Notes: generated by a model from the sequence alone, not told the origin. DNA of 64,000 nt from Candidatus Competibacteraceae bacterium (GCA_003989085.1 RXIV01000003.1:248001-312000); one strand, 5' to 3'; positions 17,676 through 26,328 are shown, numbered from the stretch's first letter. Numbers and translations are program-made.

Positions 17676-17807
17676 GAGACTAGGATGCCAGCAGGGCAAA
17701 GAAAGCCGCCAGAAATGGCCCGGTCTTTTATTACCGATCGGTGGCGACCTGCACATGTGCTGTTGACCATCGAGGAATATCAGCGGATCACCGGAGCAAA
17801 ACCATAG
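17676..17807 (+). pseudogene. Phd/YefM-type antitoxin C-terminal fragment
   Basis: The frame reads FITDRWRPAHVLLTIEEYQR, matching the conserved beta strand and helix of Phd/YefM antitoxins (TDRGRPAHVLLSIEEYRRL). The usual N-terminal DNA-binding half is absent. The frame is fused in phase to the upstream GT4 relic. No cognate toxin follows; a different complete pair starts at 17819. Confidence 0.5.
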
Positions 17808-17818
17808 GAGCCACACTA

Positions 17819-18043
17819 ATGAATTATCGAAACCTCATCACCATCGAAGCCGATAAACGAGGTGGAAAGCCGTGCATTCGCGGATTAAGAATGACCGTAT
17901 ACGATGTATTGGACTATCTGGCCTCCGGCATGACCCCGGAACAACTACTTGAAGATTTTGATTACCTGACCCTCGACGATATCCATGCCTGCTTGAGTTA
18001 TGCCGCTGACCGGGAGCGACATCAACTGGTGGTCAACGCATGA
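17819..18043 (+). CDS. DUF433 antitoxin
   Basis: A 74-residue DUF433 protein. The family signature is complete: RGGKPCIRGLRMTVYDVLDYLASGMTPEQL, seen at residues 14-43, then LEDFDYLTLDDIHACLSYAADRE. DUF433 carries a winged-helix-like DNA-binding fold and serves as the antitoxin for DUF5615 PIN-like toxins. Its TGA overlaps the toxin ATG (ATGA). The start at 17819 follows a GGAG-containing leader. Confidence 0.85.
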   Translation: MNYRNLITIEADKRGGKPCIRGLRMTVYDVLDYLASGMTPEQLLEDFDYLTLDDIHACLSYAADRERHQLVVNA

Positions 18044-18372
18044 AGCTGTTATTCGATGAAAACCTGTCGCCTCGTCTGGTATCCGCACTCGCCGATGAAT
18101 TTCCGGATTCGGCCCATGTGGATCGGGTCGGTTTGGGAAGCGAACCAGATCCAGTGATTTGGGAGTATGCAAAAATCCACGGTTATATTCTGGTGAGCAA
18201 GGATTCCGATTTTCATGAAAAAAGTCTCTTATTCGGACACCCGCCCAAGGTGATTTGGATTCGGCGTGGAAATTGCTCGGTTCAGCAAATCGAGTTAATA
18301 CTGCGCAATAAGGTTTCTGCAATCGAGCAACTTAACACCGATGACACCCTGACGTACCTCATTCTTTTGTGA
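18040..18372 (+). CDS. DUF5615 PIN-like toxin
   Basis: A 110-residue DUF5615 protein beginning MKLLFDENLSPRLV with the conserved D-E-N-L motif. It continues with DPVIWEYAKIHGYILVSKDSDF, giving the second acidic cluster at SKDSDF, and then the PPKVIWIRRGN strand. This family is the small PIN-like partner of DUF433, presumed to act as an RNase toxin. The pair is complete with a 4-bp overlap. It sits among three decayed genes, so it may be what keeps this junk-rich interval in place. Confidence 0.85.
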   Translation: MKLLFDENLSPRLVSALADEFPDSAHVDRVGLGSEPDPVIWEYAKIHGYILVSKDSDFHEKSLLFGHPPKVIWIRRGNCSVQQIELILRNKVSAIEQLNTDDTLTYLILL

Positions 18373-18437
18373 ATACAGTTATGTAGGGTGAGTATGGTCC
18401 ACCATCATCAGTTCTTGAAACCCCCTCGAAAGATCCT

Positions 18438-18845
18438 ATGACCACCCTCGTTGAAAAACTCGACCGCGCCCTCTATCCCGACTACGCCCGCAACTGGGAC
18501 GACCAGCTCTTCCGCGAGCGCATTCTCCAGCGCCTCACCCCCACCGCCGTCATTCTCGACCTCGGCGCGGGAGCCGGCATCGTCCAGCAAATGGACTTCC
18601 GGGGTCATGCCGCCCGCATCTGCGGCGTCGACCTCGACCCGCGCGTCGTGGACAACCCGATGCTCGACGAAGGCCAAGTCGCCGACGCCAACGGCATCCC
18701 CTGGCCTGACGCCAGCTTCGATGTCGTCTTCGCCGACAACGTCCTCGAACACCTGCCCGATCCGCTTGCCGTCTTTCGCGAAGTCGCCCGCGTGCTCAAT
18801 CGCGCAAATCCAATCTCGGTGAAATCGCTGTGCAGGAGGCGATGA
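18438..18845 (+). pseudogene. Truncated class I methyltransferase
   Basis: The frame begins MTTLVEKLDRALYPDYARNW with motif I VILDLGAGAGIVQQM, motif II ICGVDLDPRV, and FDVVFADNVLEHLPDPLAVF. After ARVLN (about 18800) the sequence becomes unrelated and stops, just where the PGG-containing strand should appear. About half of a normal protein is missing. It may still be transcribed but is unlikely to be an active enzyme. Confidence 0.65.
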
Positions 18846-18872
18846 ACGTGCTGGCGTTGTCCACCCCCTGGC

Positions 18873-19070
18873 GTGACCGGGGTCTTTTTGTTCGAAGATC
18901 ACAAGATCGCCCGCGCCAGCTTTTTGTTGCCGGACAACTGCCGCAAGGTCAGCACCCGGGTCTGGCTGCTGTTTTTGGAGGGCAAGGGCTGGATTGATTC
19001 GGCCGCCGAAATCGAACGGGCGACGATCACCAACGGACGGAATTTTTCACGCCTGCGCTTTCCACACTGA
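18873..19070 (+). pseudogene. Unrecognised C-terminal fragment
   Basis: A 65-residue frame (FLFEDHKIARASFLLPDN, then SWLL-like WLLFLEGKGWIDSAAEI and RNFSRLRFPH) has gene-like composition and a clean stop. It lies directly after the truncated methyltransferase and looks like the tail of another gene joined by a deletion. I do not recognise the family. Confidence 0.3.
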
Positions 19071-19106
19071 ATCAAACCCCATCAACCTCCCCACATCGGG
19101 AATTAG

Positions 19107-19174
19107 GGCGAAAGGCCAAAGGCCAAAGGCCAAAGGCCAAAGGCGAAAGGCCAAAGGCGAAAGGCCAAAAGCCA
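19107..19174. repeat. Heptanucleotide tandem repeat GGCCAAA/GGCGAAA
   Basis: About nine consecutive 7-bp units (GGCCAAA, with three GGCGAAA variants) fill 19107-19169, followed by a degenerate unit. The tract is non-coding and separates gene fragments. Such tracts expand and contract by slippage. Confidence 0.9.
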
Positions 19175-19178
19175 ATAA

Positions 19179-19345
19179 TTGATCATTGAGGTGGATGGTG
19201 GGCAACACATCTCAAATGAAATATGACAGTGAAAGAACGTGTTGGCTGAACAGCGAGGGATTTATGATATTGCGATTCTGGAATCATGAAGTCTTGCAGG
19301 GAATGGATAGCGTGTTGGAGCGGATACAACAAGCAGTTGTGGAGA
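19179..19345 (+). pseudogene. DUF559 endonuclease-like C-terminal fragment
   Basis: One frame reads LIIEVDGGQHISNEI and stops; the next continues SERTCWLNSEGFMILRFWNH and EVLQGMDSVLERIQQAV. Together they match the end of DUF559 proteins (EVDGGQH, then the GF-x-VLRFWNHEV strand), a very-short-patch-repair-like nuclease fold. The N-terminus is missing and a frameshift lies near 19222. This is a remnant bordered on its left by the heptamer tract. Confidence 0.6.
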
Positions 19346-19365
19346 TTGCCACGCCCTCTCCCCTA

Positions 19366-19396
19366 CCCCTCTCCCACCAGTGCAGTGGGAGAGGGG
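19366..19396. repeat. Palindromic repeat, 12-bp stem
   Basis: CCCCTCTCCCAC (19366-19377) pairs with GTGGGAGAGGGG (19385-19396) around a 7-base loop. This CT-rich hairpin resembles dispersed intergenic palindromes found in many proteobacteria. It lies about 110 bases upstream of the dehydrogenase start and has no T-run. Confidence 0.75.
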
Positions 19397-19504
19397 AGTG
19401 AACGCTTACACCAGCCGCGCTGGAATGCCCCTTGCCGCTCTGCCCCAATCGGGGGAGTGAACGACCACATCTTTGCCATAAATCGCCTTGGACCTCGGAC
19501 TGTC

Positions 19505-21658
19505 GTGAAACAAATCCTCCAATCGCTGAAAACCGGCGCGACTGAAATCGCCGTCGTTCCCTGTCCCGCCGTCCAGCCCGGCCAACTGCTGATCCGCTCC
19601 ACCCTCACCCTGATCTCCGCCGGCACCGAACGGATGCTGGTCGAGTTCGGCAAGGCCGGCTGGATCGACAAAGCCCGCCAGCAACCCGATAAAGTGCGGA
19701 TGGTGCTGAACAAGATCCAAACCGATGGCCTGCTGCCCACCGTCGAAGCCGTATTCAACAAACTCGACCAGCCGTTGCCCCTCGGCTACTGCAATGTGGG
19801 CGTGGTGCTGGAGGCAGGTCAGGGCCGTGAAGGCTTTGCCGTGGGCGATCGGGTCGCCTCCAACGGCAAACATGCCGAAGTGGTCAGCGTCCCGCTGAAT
19901 TTATGCGCCCGGATCCCGGACGCGGTGAGCGATGAAGCCGCCGCCTTTACCGTGGTGGGCGCGATTGCCCTGCAAGGGATTCGCCTGGTGCAGCCGACCC
20001 TGGGCGAGGCGGTGGTCGTCACTGGCCTGGGCTTGATCGGGCAAATCGCCGTGCAATTGTTGCGGGCCAATGGCTGCCGGGTGCTGGGACTGGATTTCGA
20101 CTCGGCCCGGCTGGCGCTGGCCCAATCGTTCGGCGCCGAAGTGGTCAACCTGGCCGCCGGGGAAGACCCGGTGCTGGCCGCCGCACGATTTTCCCGCGGG
20201 CGCGGCGTCGATGCGGTGCTGATCACCGCCGCCACCCACAGCAGCGAACCGATGCACCAGGCCGCGCTGATGTGCCGCCAGCGTGGGCGCGTCGTGCTGG
20301 TGGGCGTCACCGGGCTGGAATTGTCCCGCGACGATTTCTTCAGGAAAGAACTCACTTTTCAGGTCTCCGCCTCCTATGGCCCCGGCCGCTACGACCCGAA
20401 TTATGAAGAGAAAGGCCAGGACTACCCGATTGGCTTCGTCCGCTGGACCGAACAACGCAACTTCGAAGCGGTGCTGGATCTGCTGGCTGATGGCCGGCTG
20501 GACGTCCAGCCGCTGATTTCGCATCGGTTCAAGCTGGATCAGAGCGAAGCGGCCTACGCCGTGGTCGGCGGCAGCGAACCATCCCTGGGCATTCTGCTGG
20601 ACTATCCCCGGCGCGACGAACAGCCCGATGCGCTACTGCGGCAAGCCACCGTGCGCCTGCAAGCTGACCCCGCGCCCCTCTCTCCAGCCAGTGGCGGCCA
20701 ACCCCCCACGATAGCGTTGATCGGTTCTGGCAACTACGCGACCGGCGTCCTGATCCCGGCGTTCAAACAGGCCGGGGCCAGGTTGGCTACGGTCGCCTCC
20801 AACGCCGGAGTGAGCGGGGTTCATGCCGGACGCAAATACGGCTTTGCCGAAACCACCACCGACACCGCCTCACTGATGACTGACCCGAAGGTGGATGCGC
20901 TGGTGATTGCCACCCGCCACAACAGCCATGCCCGGCTGGTGTTGCAGGCGCTGGAAGCGGGCAAGCCGGTTTTTGTCGAAAAGCCGTTATGCCTGACGCT
21001 GGAGGAGTTAGCCGATATTGCGGCGGTGGTCAGCCCCCCCACTGAAGCCGCCGCCCCGCTACTGATGGTCGGCTTCAACCGCCGCTTTGCGCCACAGGTG
21101 CAAAAGATCAAGGCGCTGCTGACCGGGGCCAGTGAACCCAAGGCGTTGGTGATGACGGTCAATGCCGGCGCGATTCCGGCGGATCACTGGACCCAGGACC
21201 CGGACAGCGGCGGCGGGCGCATCATCGGCGAGGCTTGTCACTTCATCGATCTGCTGCGCTTTTTAGCGGACGCTCCCATCACCGGTTGGCAGCGGCTGGC
21301 GATGGACTCCGCCACCGGCGATACCGTTTCCATCAACCTGGCCTTCGCCGATGGTTCAACGGGAACCGTGCATTACTTCGCCAACGGCAGCAAAGCCTTC
21401 CCCAAGGAACGGCTGGAAGTCTTTGCCGCCGGGCGAGTGCTGCAACTCGACAACTTCCGCCAGCTGACCGGCTACGGCTGGCCGGGATTCAAAAAGATGA
21501 ACCTCTGGCGCCAGGACAAAGGGCAAAAAGCCTGTGCCGCGGCTTTCGTTAAAGCCGTGCAACAAGGCGGACCCGCGCCGATTCCGCTCAAGGAGATTCT
21601 GGAGGTCAGCCGGGTGACGATTGATCTGGCCGGTTCCACCGGAGAACATTCATGCTGA
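19505..21658 (+). CDS. Bi-domain zinc-type dehydrogenase / GFO-IDH-MocA oxidoreductase
   Basis: A 717-residue fusion. Residues 1-375 form a medium-chain dehydrogenase: PGQLLIRSTLTLISAGTERM near the start and a Rossmann motif VVVTGLGLIGQIAVQLLRA near 175. Residues from about 395 form a GFO/IDH/MocA domain: IALIGSGNYATGVLIPAFK, ALEAGKPVFVEKPLCLT and GEACHFIDLLRFL. Such fusions occur in EPS/LPS loci next to WecB and heparinase-like genes and probably oxidise or isomerise a sugar. GTG 19505 gives VKQILQSLKTGATEIAVVP, the family's usual beginning; the longer frame upstream crosses a palindrome. It overlaps wecB by 7 bp. Confidence 0.85.
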   Translation: MKQILQSLKTGATEIAVVPCPAVQPGQLLIRSTLTLISAGTERMLVEFGKAGWIDKARQQPDKVRMVLNKIQTDGLLPTVEAVFNKLDQPLPLGYCNVGVVLEAGQGREGFAVGDRVASNGKHAEVVSVPLNLCARIPDAVSDEAAAFTVVGAIALQGIRLVQPTLGEAVVVTGLGLIGQIAVQLLRANGCRVLGLDFDSARLALAQSFGAEVVNLAAGEDPVLAAARFSRGRGVDAVLITAATHSSEPMHQAALMCRQRGRVVLVGVTGLELSRDDFFRKELTFQVSASYGPGRYDPNYEEKGQDYPIGFVRWTEQRNFEAVLDLLADGRLDVQPLISHRFKLDQSEAAYAVVGGSEPSLGILLDYPRRDEQPDALLRQATVRLQADPAPLSPASGGQPPTIALIGSGNYATGVLIPAFKQAGARLATVASNAGVSGVHAGRKYGFAETTTDTASLMTDPKVDALVIATRHNSHARLVLQALEAGKPVFVEKPLCLTLEELADIAAVVSPPTEAAAPLLMVGFNRRFAPQVQKIKALLTGASEPKALVMTVNAGAIPADHWTQDPDSGGGRIIGEACHFIDLLRFLADAPITGWQRLAMDSATGDTVSINLAFADGSTGTVHYFANGSKAFPKERLEVFAAGRVLQLDNFRQLTGYGWPGFKKMNLWRQDKGQKACAAAFVKAVQQGGPAPIPLKEILEVSRVTIDLAGSTGEHSC

Positions 21659-22752
21659 TTGACCTGATTGCGGGCGCGCGCCCCAACTTTATGAAAATCG
21701 CGCCGATCATCCGGGCGCTGGAGGCCAGCCAGGCGGCGGGCAGTCCCTTGCGCTACCGCCTGGTGCACACCGGCCAACATTACGATGCCCGCCTGTCGGG
21801 CGATTTTTTTACCCAGCTCGGCATCCCCGAACCCGACGTGAATCTGGAAGTGGGCTCCGGCACCCAGGCGGAACAGACCGCAGCCATTATGATCCGCTAT
21901 GAAAAAGTGCTGCTGGAGGCGCGCAGCGATCTGTGCTTGGTGGTGGGCGATGTTACGTCCACCATGGCCTGCGCCATCACCGCGCAAAAGTTGTGCGTCC
22001 CGGTCGCCCATGTCGAAGGCGGCATCCGCTCCGGCGACTGGACCATGCCGGAAGAAATCAACCGGATGGCGACCGACGCCATCACCGACTGGTTCTTCAC
22101 CACCAGCGAGGTCGCCAACGCCAACCTGCGCCGTTCTGGAGTGGGGGAGGAACGGATCTTCTTCGTCGGCAACACCATGATCGATACCTTGCTGGCCCAT
22201 CTCGACCGACTTCGCCCGCCGCCGTTCTGGGACGAATTGCAGTTGCAGCCGGGCCGCTACTTCGTGGTCACTCTGCACCGGCCCGCCAATGTTGATGAGT
22301 CGGCGAACTTCTCGCGCTTACTGGACGCCATTGGCCAAGGGACCCAGGGCTGGCCGGTAATCTTCCCGGTGCATCCGCGCACCGCCAAAACCTTGCGCGA
22401 GCTGGCGAATTTGCCGGCTCATTTGCATCTGGTCGAACCACAGCCCTATCTGGAATTTAACTATCTGGTCAAACACGCCAAGGCGGTGATCACCGATTCC
22501 GGCGGGATTACCGAAGAGACCACCGTGCTGGGCATCCCCTGTCTGACCTTGCGGGATACCACCGAACGGCCGGAGACCGTCACCATTGGCACCAACGAAC
22601 TCATCGGTACCGATCCGGACAAGCTCGCCCCCGCGCTGGCCCGCTTGATGGCCGGACAGTGGAAACAGGGCGCCATTCCCGAGTTATGGGATGGACAAAC
22701 GGCGGAACGGATCGTGGCGGTGCTGGAGAAAGTTTTAAGTTTTAAGTTTTAA
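21652..22752 (+). CDS. wecB: UDP-N-acetylglucosamine 2-epimerase (non-hydrolysing)
   Basis: A 366-residue epimerase that interconverts UDP-GlcNAc and UDP-ManNAc to supply N-acetylmannosamine units. Family motifs are all present in order: AGARPNFMKIAPI, HTGQHYDARLSGDFF, VVGDVTSTMACA, VAHVEGGIRSGDWTMPEEIN, VVTLHRPANVDE and ITDSGGITEETTVLGIPCLT. It overlaps the upstream oxidoreductase and precedes a WbuB-like transferase, which implies that the product feeds the local glycan. The last residues (VLSFKF) are encoded by a heptanucleotide repeat tract, so the C-terminus is probably not conserved. Confidence 0.93.
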   Translation: MLIDLIAGARPNFMKIAPIIRALEASQAAGSPLRYRLVHTGQHYDARLSGDFFTQLGIPEPDVNLEVGSGTQAEQTAAIMIRYEKVLLEARSDLCLVVGDVTSTMACAITAQKLCVPVAHVEGGIRSGDWTMPEEINRMATDAITDWFFTTSEVANANLRRSGVGEERIFFVGNTMIDTLLAHLDRLRPPPFWDELQLQPGRYFVVTLHRPANVDESANFSRLLDAIGQGTQGWPVIFPVHPRTAKTLRELANLPAHLHLVEPQPYLEFNYLVKHAKAVITDSGGITEETTVLGIPCLTLRDTTERPETVTIGTNELIGTDPDKLAPALARLMAGQWKQGAIPELWDGQTAERIVAVLEKVLSFKF

Positions 22753-22759
22753 GTTTTAA
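22732..22759 (+). repeat. Four tandem GTTTTAA heptamers at the wecB stop
   Basis: GTTTTAA repeats four times (22732-22759). The wecB stop codon TAA at 22750-22752 lies within it, so the final wecB codons are repeat-derived. Unit gain or loss would change the reading frame and tail length. Confidence 0.9.
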
Positions 22760-22803
22760 GGCTTTGATTCCAGGAAATTTTACAGAAGGAAGAATGAAGA
22801 ACG

Positions 22804-24045
22804 ATGCGCATTCTGTTTCTGACGGATAACTTCCCGCCCGAAGTCAATGCCCCGGCTTCGCGGACCTTTGAACATTGTCGCGAGTGGGTCAAAGCCGGTC
22901 ATCAGGTGACCGTCATTACCTGCGCGCCAAACTTTCCGACGGGCAAGGTCTTTCCGGGTTATCGCAATCGGCTCTGGCAGCGTGAAACCATGGACGGCAT
23001 CGAGGTGGTGCGGGTATGGACCTATATCACCGCCAACACCAAGGTGGCCAAGCGTACCCTGGACTATCTGTCGTTTATGGTTTTCGGTTTTCTGGCCGGG
23101 CTGGTGCAGCGGCGACCGGACGTCATCATTGGCACCTCGCCCCAGTTCTTTACCAACTGCGCCGCCTGGATGCTCTCGGTATTTCGCTGGCGGCCGTTCG
23201 TGTTCGAATTGCGCGACCTGTGGCCGGAATCAATCAAGACCGTGGGCGCGATGCGTGATTCGGCAGCCCTGCGGCGGCTGGAACGCCTGGAGCTGTTTCT
23301 GTACCGACGCTCGGCGGCAGTGGTGGCCGTCACCGAATCATTCCGGCGTAATCTGATCGCGCGCGGCATTAACGGTGACAAAATCGCCGTCATCACCAAT
23401 GGCGTCGATCTAACCCGGTTTCAGCCGATGCCGCGCGATCCGGAGCTGGCCGGGCAGTTGGGATTAACCGGCAAGTTCGTCGCTGGCTATATCGGCACCC
23501 ACGGCATGGCCCACGCGCTGGAGACGCTGCTGGAGGCAGCGCGGCGGATCGCTGCCTTACCGACCGGCCCGGAGGTTCACTTCGTACTGCTGGGCGATGG
23601 GGCGCGCAAATCAGCGCTCAAAGCCACCTCCGAACGGATGGGGCTGAAAAACGTGATCTTTCTGGACACGGTGCCGAAGGCTGAGGTTCCCCGCTACTGG
23701 TCACTGCTGGATGTGTCCATCATCCATCTCAGGAAGAGCGACAACTTCACTCAGGTTATCCCCTCAAAGCTGTTCGAATGCATGGGCATGGGGATTCCGG
23801 TGCTGCATGGCGTCGCGGGGGAGTCTGCCGGCATTGTTGAGCGCGAGGACATCGGACTGGTGTTTGAGCCGGAGAATGTCGAAGCCCTTTTTGACGGGTT
23901 GCTGCGCTTGGCTGGGGATCAGGTCCGTTATCAGCAACTGCGCGCCAATGCCCTGGAAGCCGCGCCGCGTTATAACCGCATTATGTTGGCGCAGAACATG
24001 TTGAGGATTCTGGAAAACATCCACGCTGATCGCCCTTCCCGATGA
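22804..24045 (+). CDS. GT4 glycosyltransferase, WbuB-like
   Basis: A 413-residue GT-B enzyme starting MRILFLTDNFPPEVNAPASR, with HCREWVKAGHQVTVITCAPN and the strongly conserved FELRDLWPESIKTVGA near residue 137. The donor domain has VITNGVDLTRFQP and GYIGTHGMAHALETLLEA. These are hallmarks of the WbuB group, proposed L-fucosamine/aminosugar transferases in O-antigen synthesis. Adjacent wecB supports an aminosugar donor. The usual E-x7-E region reads SKLFECMGMGIPVLHGVAGE. It sits 51 bases after wecB. Confidence 0.85.
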   Translation: MRILFLTDNFPPEVNAPASRTFEHCREWVKAGHQVTVITCAPNFPTGKVFPGYRNRLWQRETMDGIEVVRVWTYITANTKVAKRTLDYLSFMVFGFLAGLVQRRPDVIIGTSPQFFTNCAAWMLSVFRWRPFVFELRDLWPESIKTVGAMRDSAALRRLERLELFLYRRSAAVVAVTESFRRNLIARGINGDKIAVITNGVDLTRFQPMPRDPELAGQLGLTGKFVAGYIGTHGMAHALETLLEAARRIAALPTGPEVHFVLLGDGARKSALKATSERMGLKNVIFLDTVPKAEVPRYWSLLDVSIIHLRKSDNFTQVIPSKLFECMGMGIPVLHGVAGESAGIVEREDIGLVFEPENVEALFDGLLRLAGDQVRYQQLRANALEAAPRYNRIMLAQNMLRILENIHADRPSR

Positions 24046-24121
24046 TTGTCAGGCCTCTTGATTCCCTGTCTTGGCTAAGACGGGGTGGCGCGAAGCAACG
24101 GGGTGGTTCGGGAGGCGCGCC

Positions 24122-25762
24122 GTGACAGGCCTTGCAAAATACTGGCATACCCTGCGTTATCTGCGCCCGGTACAATTCTATGGTCGCTTATGGTTTCGGC
24201 TCTATCGCCCACGACCTGACCGGCGTCCAGCGCCTGGACGGCGTCTACCTAACGGTCACTGGATAACGCCTACGCCAAAGCCGGTGTCGATGCTCGGGCC
24301 TGACACCTTCCGTTTTCTGAACGAAACCCGGGTGGTCATCGGGCCAAGCGCCTGGAACGATTCGGGTTGTGACCTGCTCTGGCGGTATAACCTGCACTAT
24401 TTTGATGACCTGAATGCGGTGGATTCCCCAACCCGGGCAGCGTGGCATGACGCCCTGTTGCAGCGCTGGGTTGCGGAGAACCCGCCGGGCGTCGGCCCTG
24501 GCTGGGAGCCTTATCCGACCTCGCTGCGCATCGTCAACTGGATCAAATGGGCGCTGGCCGGTCACGCGCTGCCGCCCGAGTGCTTGCACAGCCTGGCGGT
24601 GCAAACCCGCTGGCTGCGCCGTCGCCTCGAATATCATCTGCTGGGTAATCATCTGTTCGCTAACGCCAAAGCTCTGGTGGCAGCCGGGATATTTTTCGCG
24701 GGGGATGAAGCTGAGCAGTGGCGCGCTTTCGGTCAGCGCCTGCTGGCGCGGGAGTTGCGCGAGCAGATTCTGCCCGACGGGGGCCATTTCGAGCGCAGTC
24801 CGATGTATCACGCCATCCTGCTGGAGGATGTGCTGGATCTGATCAACCTGGCTGGCCATGATCCGGAAACGGTCGATGCCGATACCGTGGGGTTTTACCG
24901 CCAGCAGGCGACGGTCATGACCGACTGGCTGTCAGTCATGGGGCATCCTGATGGCGAAATCAGCTTCTTCAACGATGCGGCAATGGGCATTGCGCCCACC
25001 CTGGCCGAGTTAGTCAATTACGGTCAGCGCCTGAGACTCGACCGAGCGACAGCGCTATTGACGGGACTGACGGTATTGCCCGACTCCGGCTATATCCGCC
25101 TGGAAGCAGGCCCCGCGGTGGCGTTACTGGATGTGGCGCCGGTTGGGCCGGACTATCTGCCCGGCCACGCCCATGCCGATACCCTGTCATTCGAGTTATC
25201 GCTGTTTGGCCAGCGGGTGATCGTCAATGGTGGGACTTCCCGTTACGGCAACAGCCCGGAACGGCTGGCCGAGCGGGGGACGGCGGCGCACAGCACGGTG
25301 CAAATTGATGGCGCAGATTCCAGCGAGGTCTGGGGCGGCTTTCGGGTCGCACGGCGCGCGCGGGTGTTCGCTGTGTCGGTGGACGGACCGTTGCAGATTT
25401 CAGCGGCCCATGACGGCTACCGCCGCCTGCCGGGTCAGCCCCTCCATCGCCGCGCCTGGGAGATGACGCCGGGACAGTGGGTGGTCACCGACACGATCAC
25501 CGGTGAATATCGCGAGGCCGTCGCCTGCTTCCATCTACACCCCGCGATTGTCGCCGAGCCAGCGATCAAAGGTCAGGACTCCGGCGTACAAGGTTGTTTG
25601 CGTCTGCCCGGCGGTCAGCGGGTACAGTGGTCTCTCGCTGCCGGTCAGGCCCAGCTCGCGCCGAGCCTCTGGCGCCCGGAGTTCGGCCATTCCGTGCCGA
25701 CCCACTGCCTGAAAGTCAGGATCATCGACGGCAAGTGCCGAATGGCCTTCAGTTGGGGCTGA
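24122..25762 (+). CDS. Heparinase II/III-family polysaccharide lyase-like protein
   Basis: A 546-residue protein with the alpha/alpha-toroid N-terminal half (YNLHYFDDLN, GPGWEPYPTSLRIVNWIKWA, HLLGNHLFANAKAL, GGHFERSPMYHAILLEDVLD). The C-terminal beta-sandwich holds the catalytic-site motif GHAHADTLSFELS. Family members cleave uronic-acid-containing polysaccharides. In EPS loci they probably trim the product. No signal peptide is visible, which is common in this cluster-associated subgroup. GTG 24122 is preferred over TTG 24071, whose added residues look non-native. It closes the polysaccharide locus. Confidence 0.85.
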   Translation: MTGLAKYWHTLRYLRPVQFYGRLWFRLYRPRPDRRPAPGRRLPNGHWITPTPKPVSMLGPDTFRFLNETRVVIGPSAWNDSGCDLLWRYNLHYFDDLNAVDSPTRAAWHDALLQRWVAENPPGVGPGWEPYPTSLRIVNWIKWALAGHALPPECLHSLAVQTRWLRRRLEYHLLGNHLFANAKALVAAGIFFAGDEAEQWRAFGQRLLARELREQILPDGGHFERSPMYHAILLEDVLDLINLAGHDPETVDADTVGFYRQQATVMTDWLSVMGHPDGEISFFNDAAMGIAPTLAELVNYGQRLRLDRATALLTGLTVLPDSGYIRLEAGPAVALLDVAPVGPDYLPGHAHADTLSFELSLFGQRVIVNGGTSRYGNSPERLAERGTAAHSTVQIDGADSSEVWGGFRVARRARVFAVSVDGPLQISAAHDGYRRLPGQPLHRRAWEMTPGQWVVTDTITGEYREAVACFHLHPAIVAEPAIKGQDSGVQGCLRLPGGQRVQWSLAAGQAQLAPSLWRPEFGHSVPTHCLKVRIIDGKCRMAFSWG

Positions 25763-25824
25763 TAACGATTGATCACCGGAGCCATTTGCTGAACCGCCCA
25801 CTCAGGCAGTCTTCACTGAGTACA

Positions 25825-26115
25825 TCAATACTCTCCGCGCATGTAGTGGTATTGCACTTCCCCAGTTGCGTCTCTACAGATTTCATCCATCAACCGATTC
25901 GCCTTCGGATCGCCCAGGCGTGCCTGCGCCTTTTCGGCCAGCCGCCAGATGCGCCACAGCAAGTCCATCGGTATTTCCCGATGTTTCCCGGTCAACTCTT
26001 CGTTCAGCGCCTTCAGCGCCCCTAAATCATAGGGCTGAGTACGCAACGCCTTAATCAACGGCCGTAGATGCGCCCACGGTCGATTCCAGGGCAACAGGGA
26101 TTTGAGAAATCCCAT
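25825..26115 (-). CDS. Small hypothetical protein
   Basis: A 96-residue basic protein starting MGFLKSLLPWNRPWAHLRPL and continuing with helical segments (LKALNEELTGKHREIPMDLL, WRIWRLAEKAQARLGDPKAN). An upstream in-frame start at 26172 would add 19 residues reaching toward the inverted-repeat element. No domain is recognised. It is convergent with the heparinase-like gene and upstream of nothing in its own direction. Confidence 0.5.
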   Translation of the reverse strand: MGFLKSLLPWNRPWAHLRPLIKALRTQPYDLGALKALNEELTGKHREIPMDLLWRIWRLAEKAQARLGDPKANRLMDEICRDATGEVQYHYMRGEY

Positions 26116-26200
26116 CGGGTTGAATGCAGTCACCGCAATGTTCCTTTCCAATCGTGATCGGGTCTGAGCCATTGAGCGCAGGAATGGTCAAACCGGGTTA

Positions 26201-26328
26201 TATAGGATTCCTCAATGAGTTGTGGTCGCGTCTGGCTGAAATCCCCCCTACCCCCTTTGGCAAAGGGGGTAGCCGCGTCAGCGGCGGGGGATTTTGCCTC
26301 TTTCCACAACTCCAACCGGATGATTATA
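26201..26328. mobile_element. MITE-like inverted-repeat element, copy 2
   Basis: Starts TATAGGATTCC and ends with the weaker GATTATA. Its reverse complement aligns along its length with the element at 854-986, including the shared AGAGGCAAAATCC, the GCCGCTGACGCGGCT palindrome core and the GCGACCACAACTCAT end. It carries no gene. It lies just left of the small-gene block. Confidence 0.7.

Noticed and set aside
19406..20524. Long minus-strand frames opposite the bi-domain oxidoreductase
   Set aside because: They lie entirely antisense to a gene with clear dehydrogenase motifs and show only compositional repeats typical of GC-rich shadow frames.
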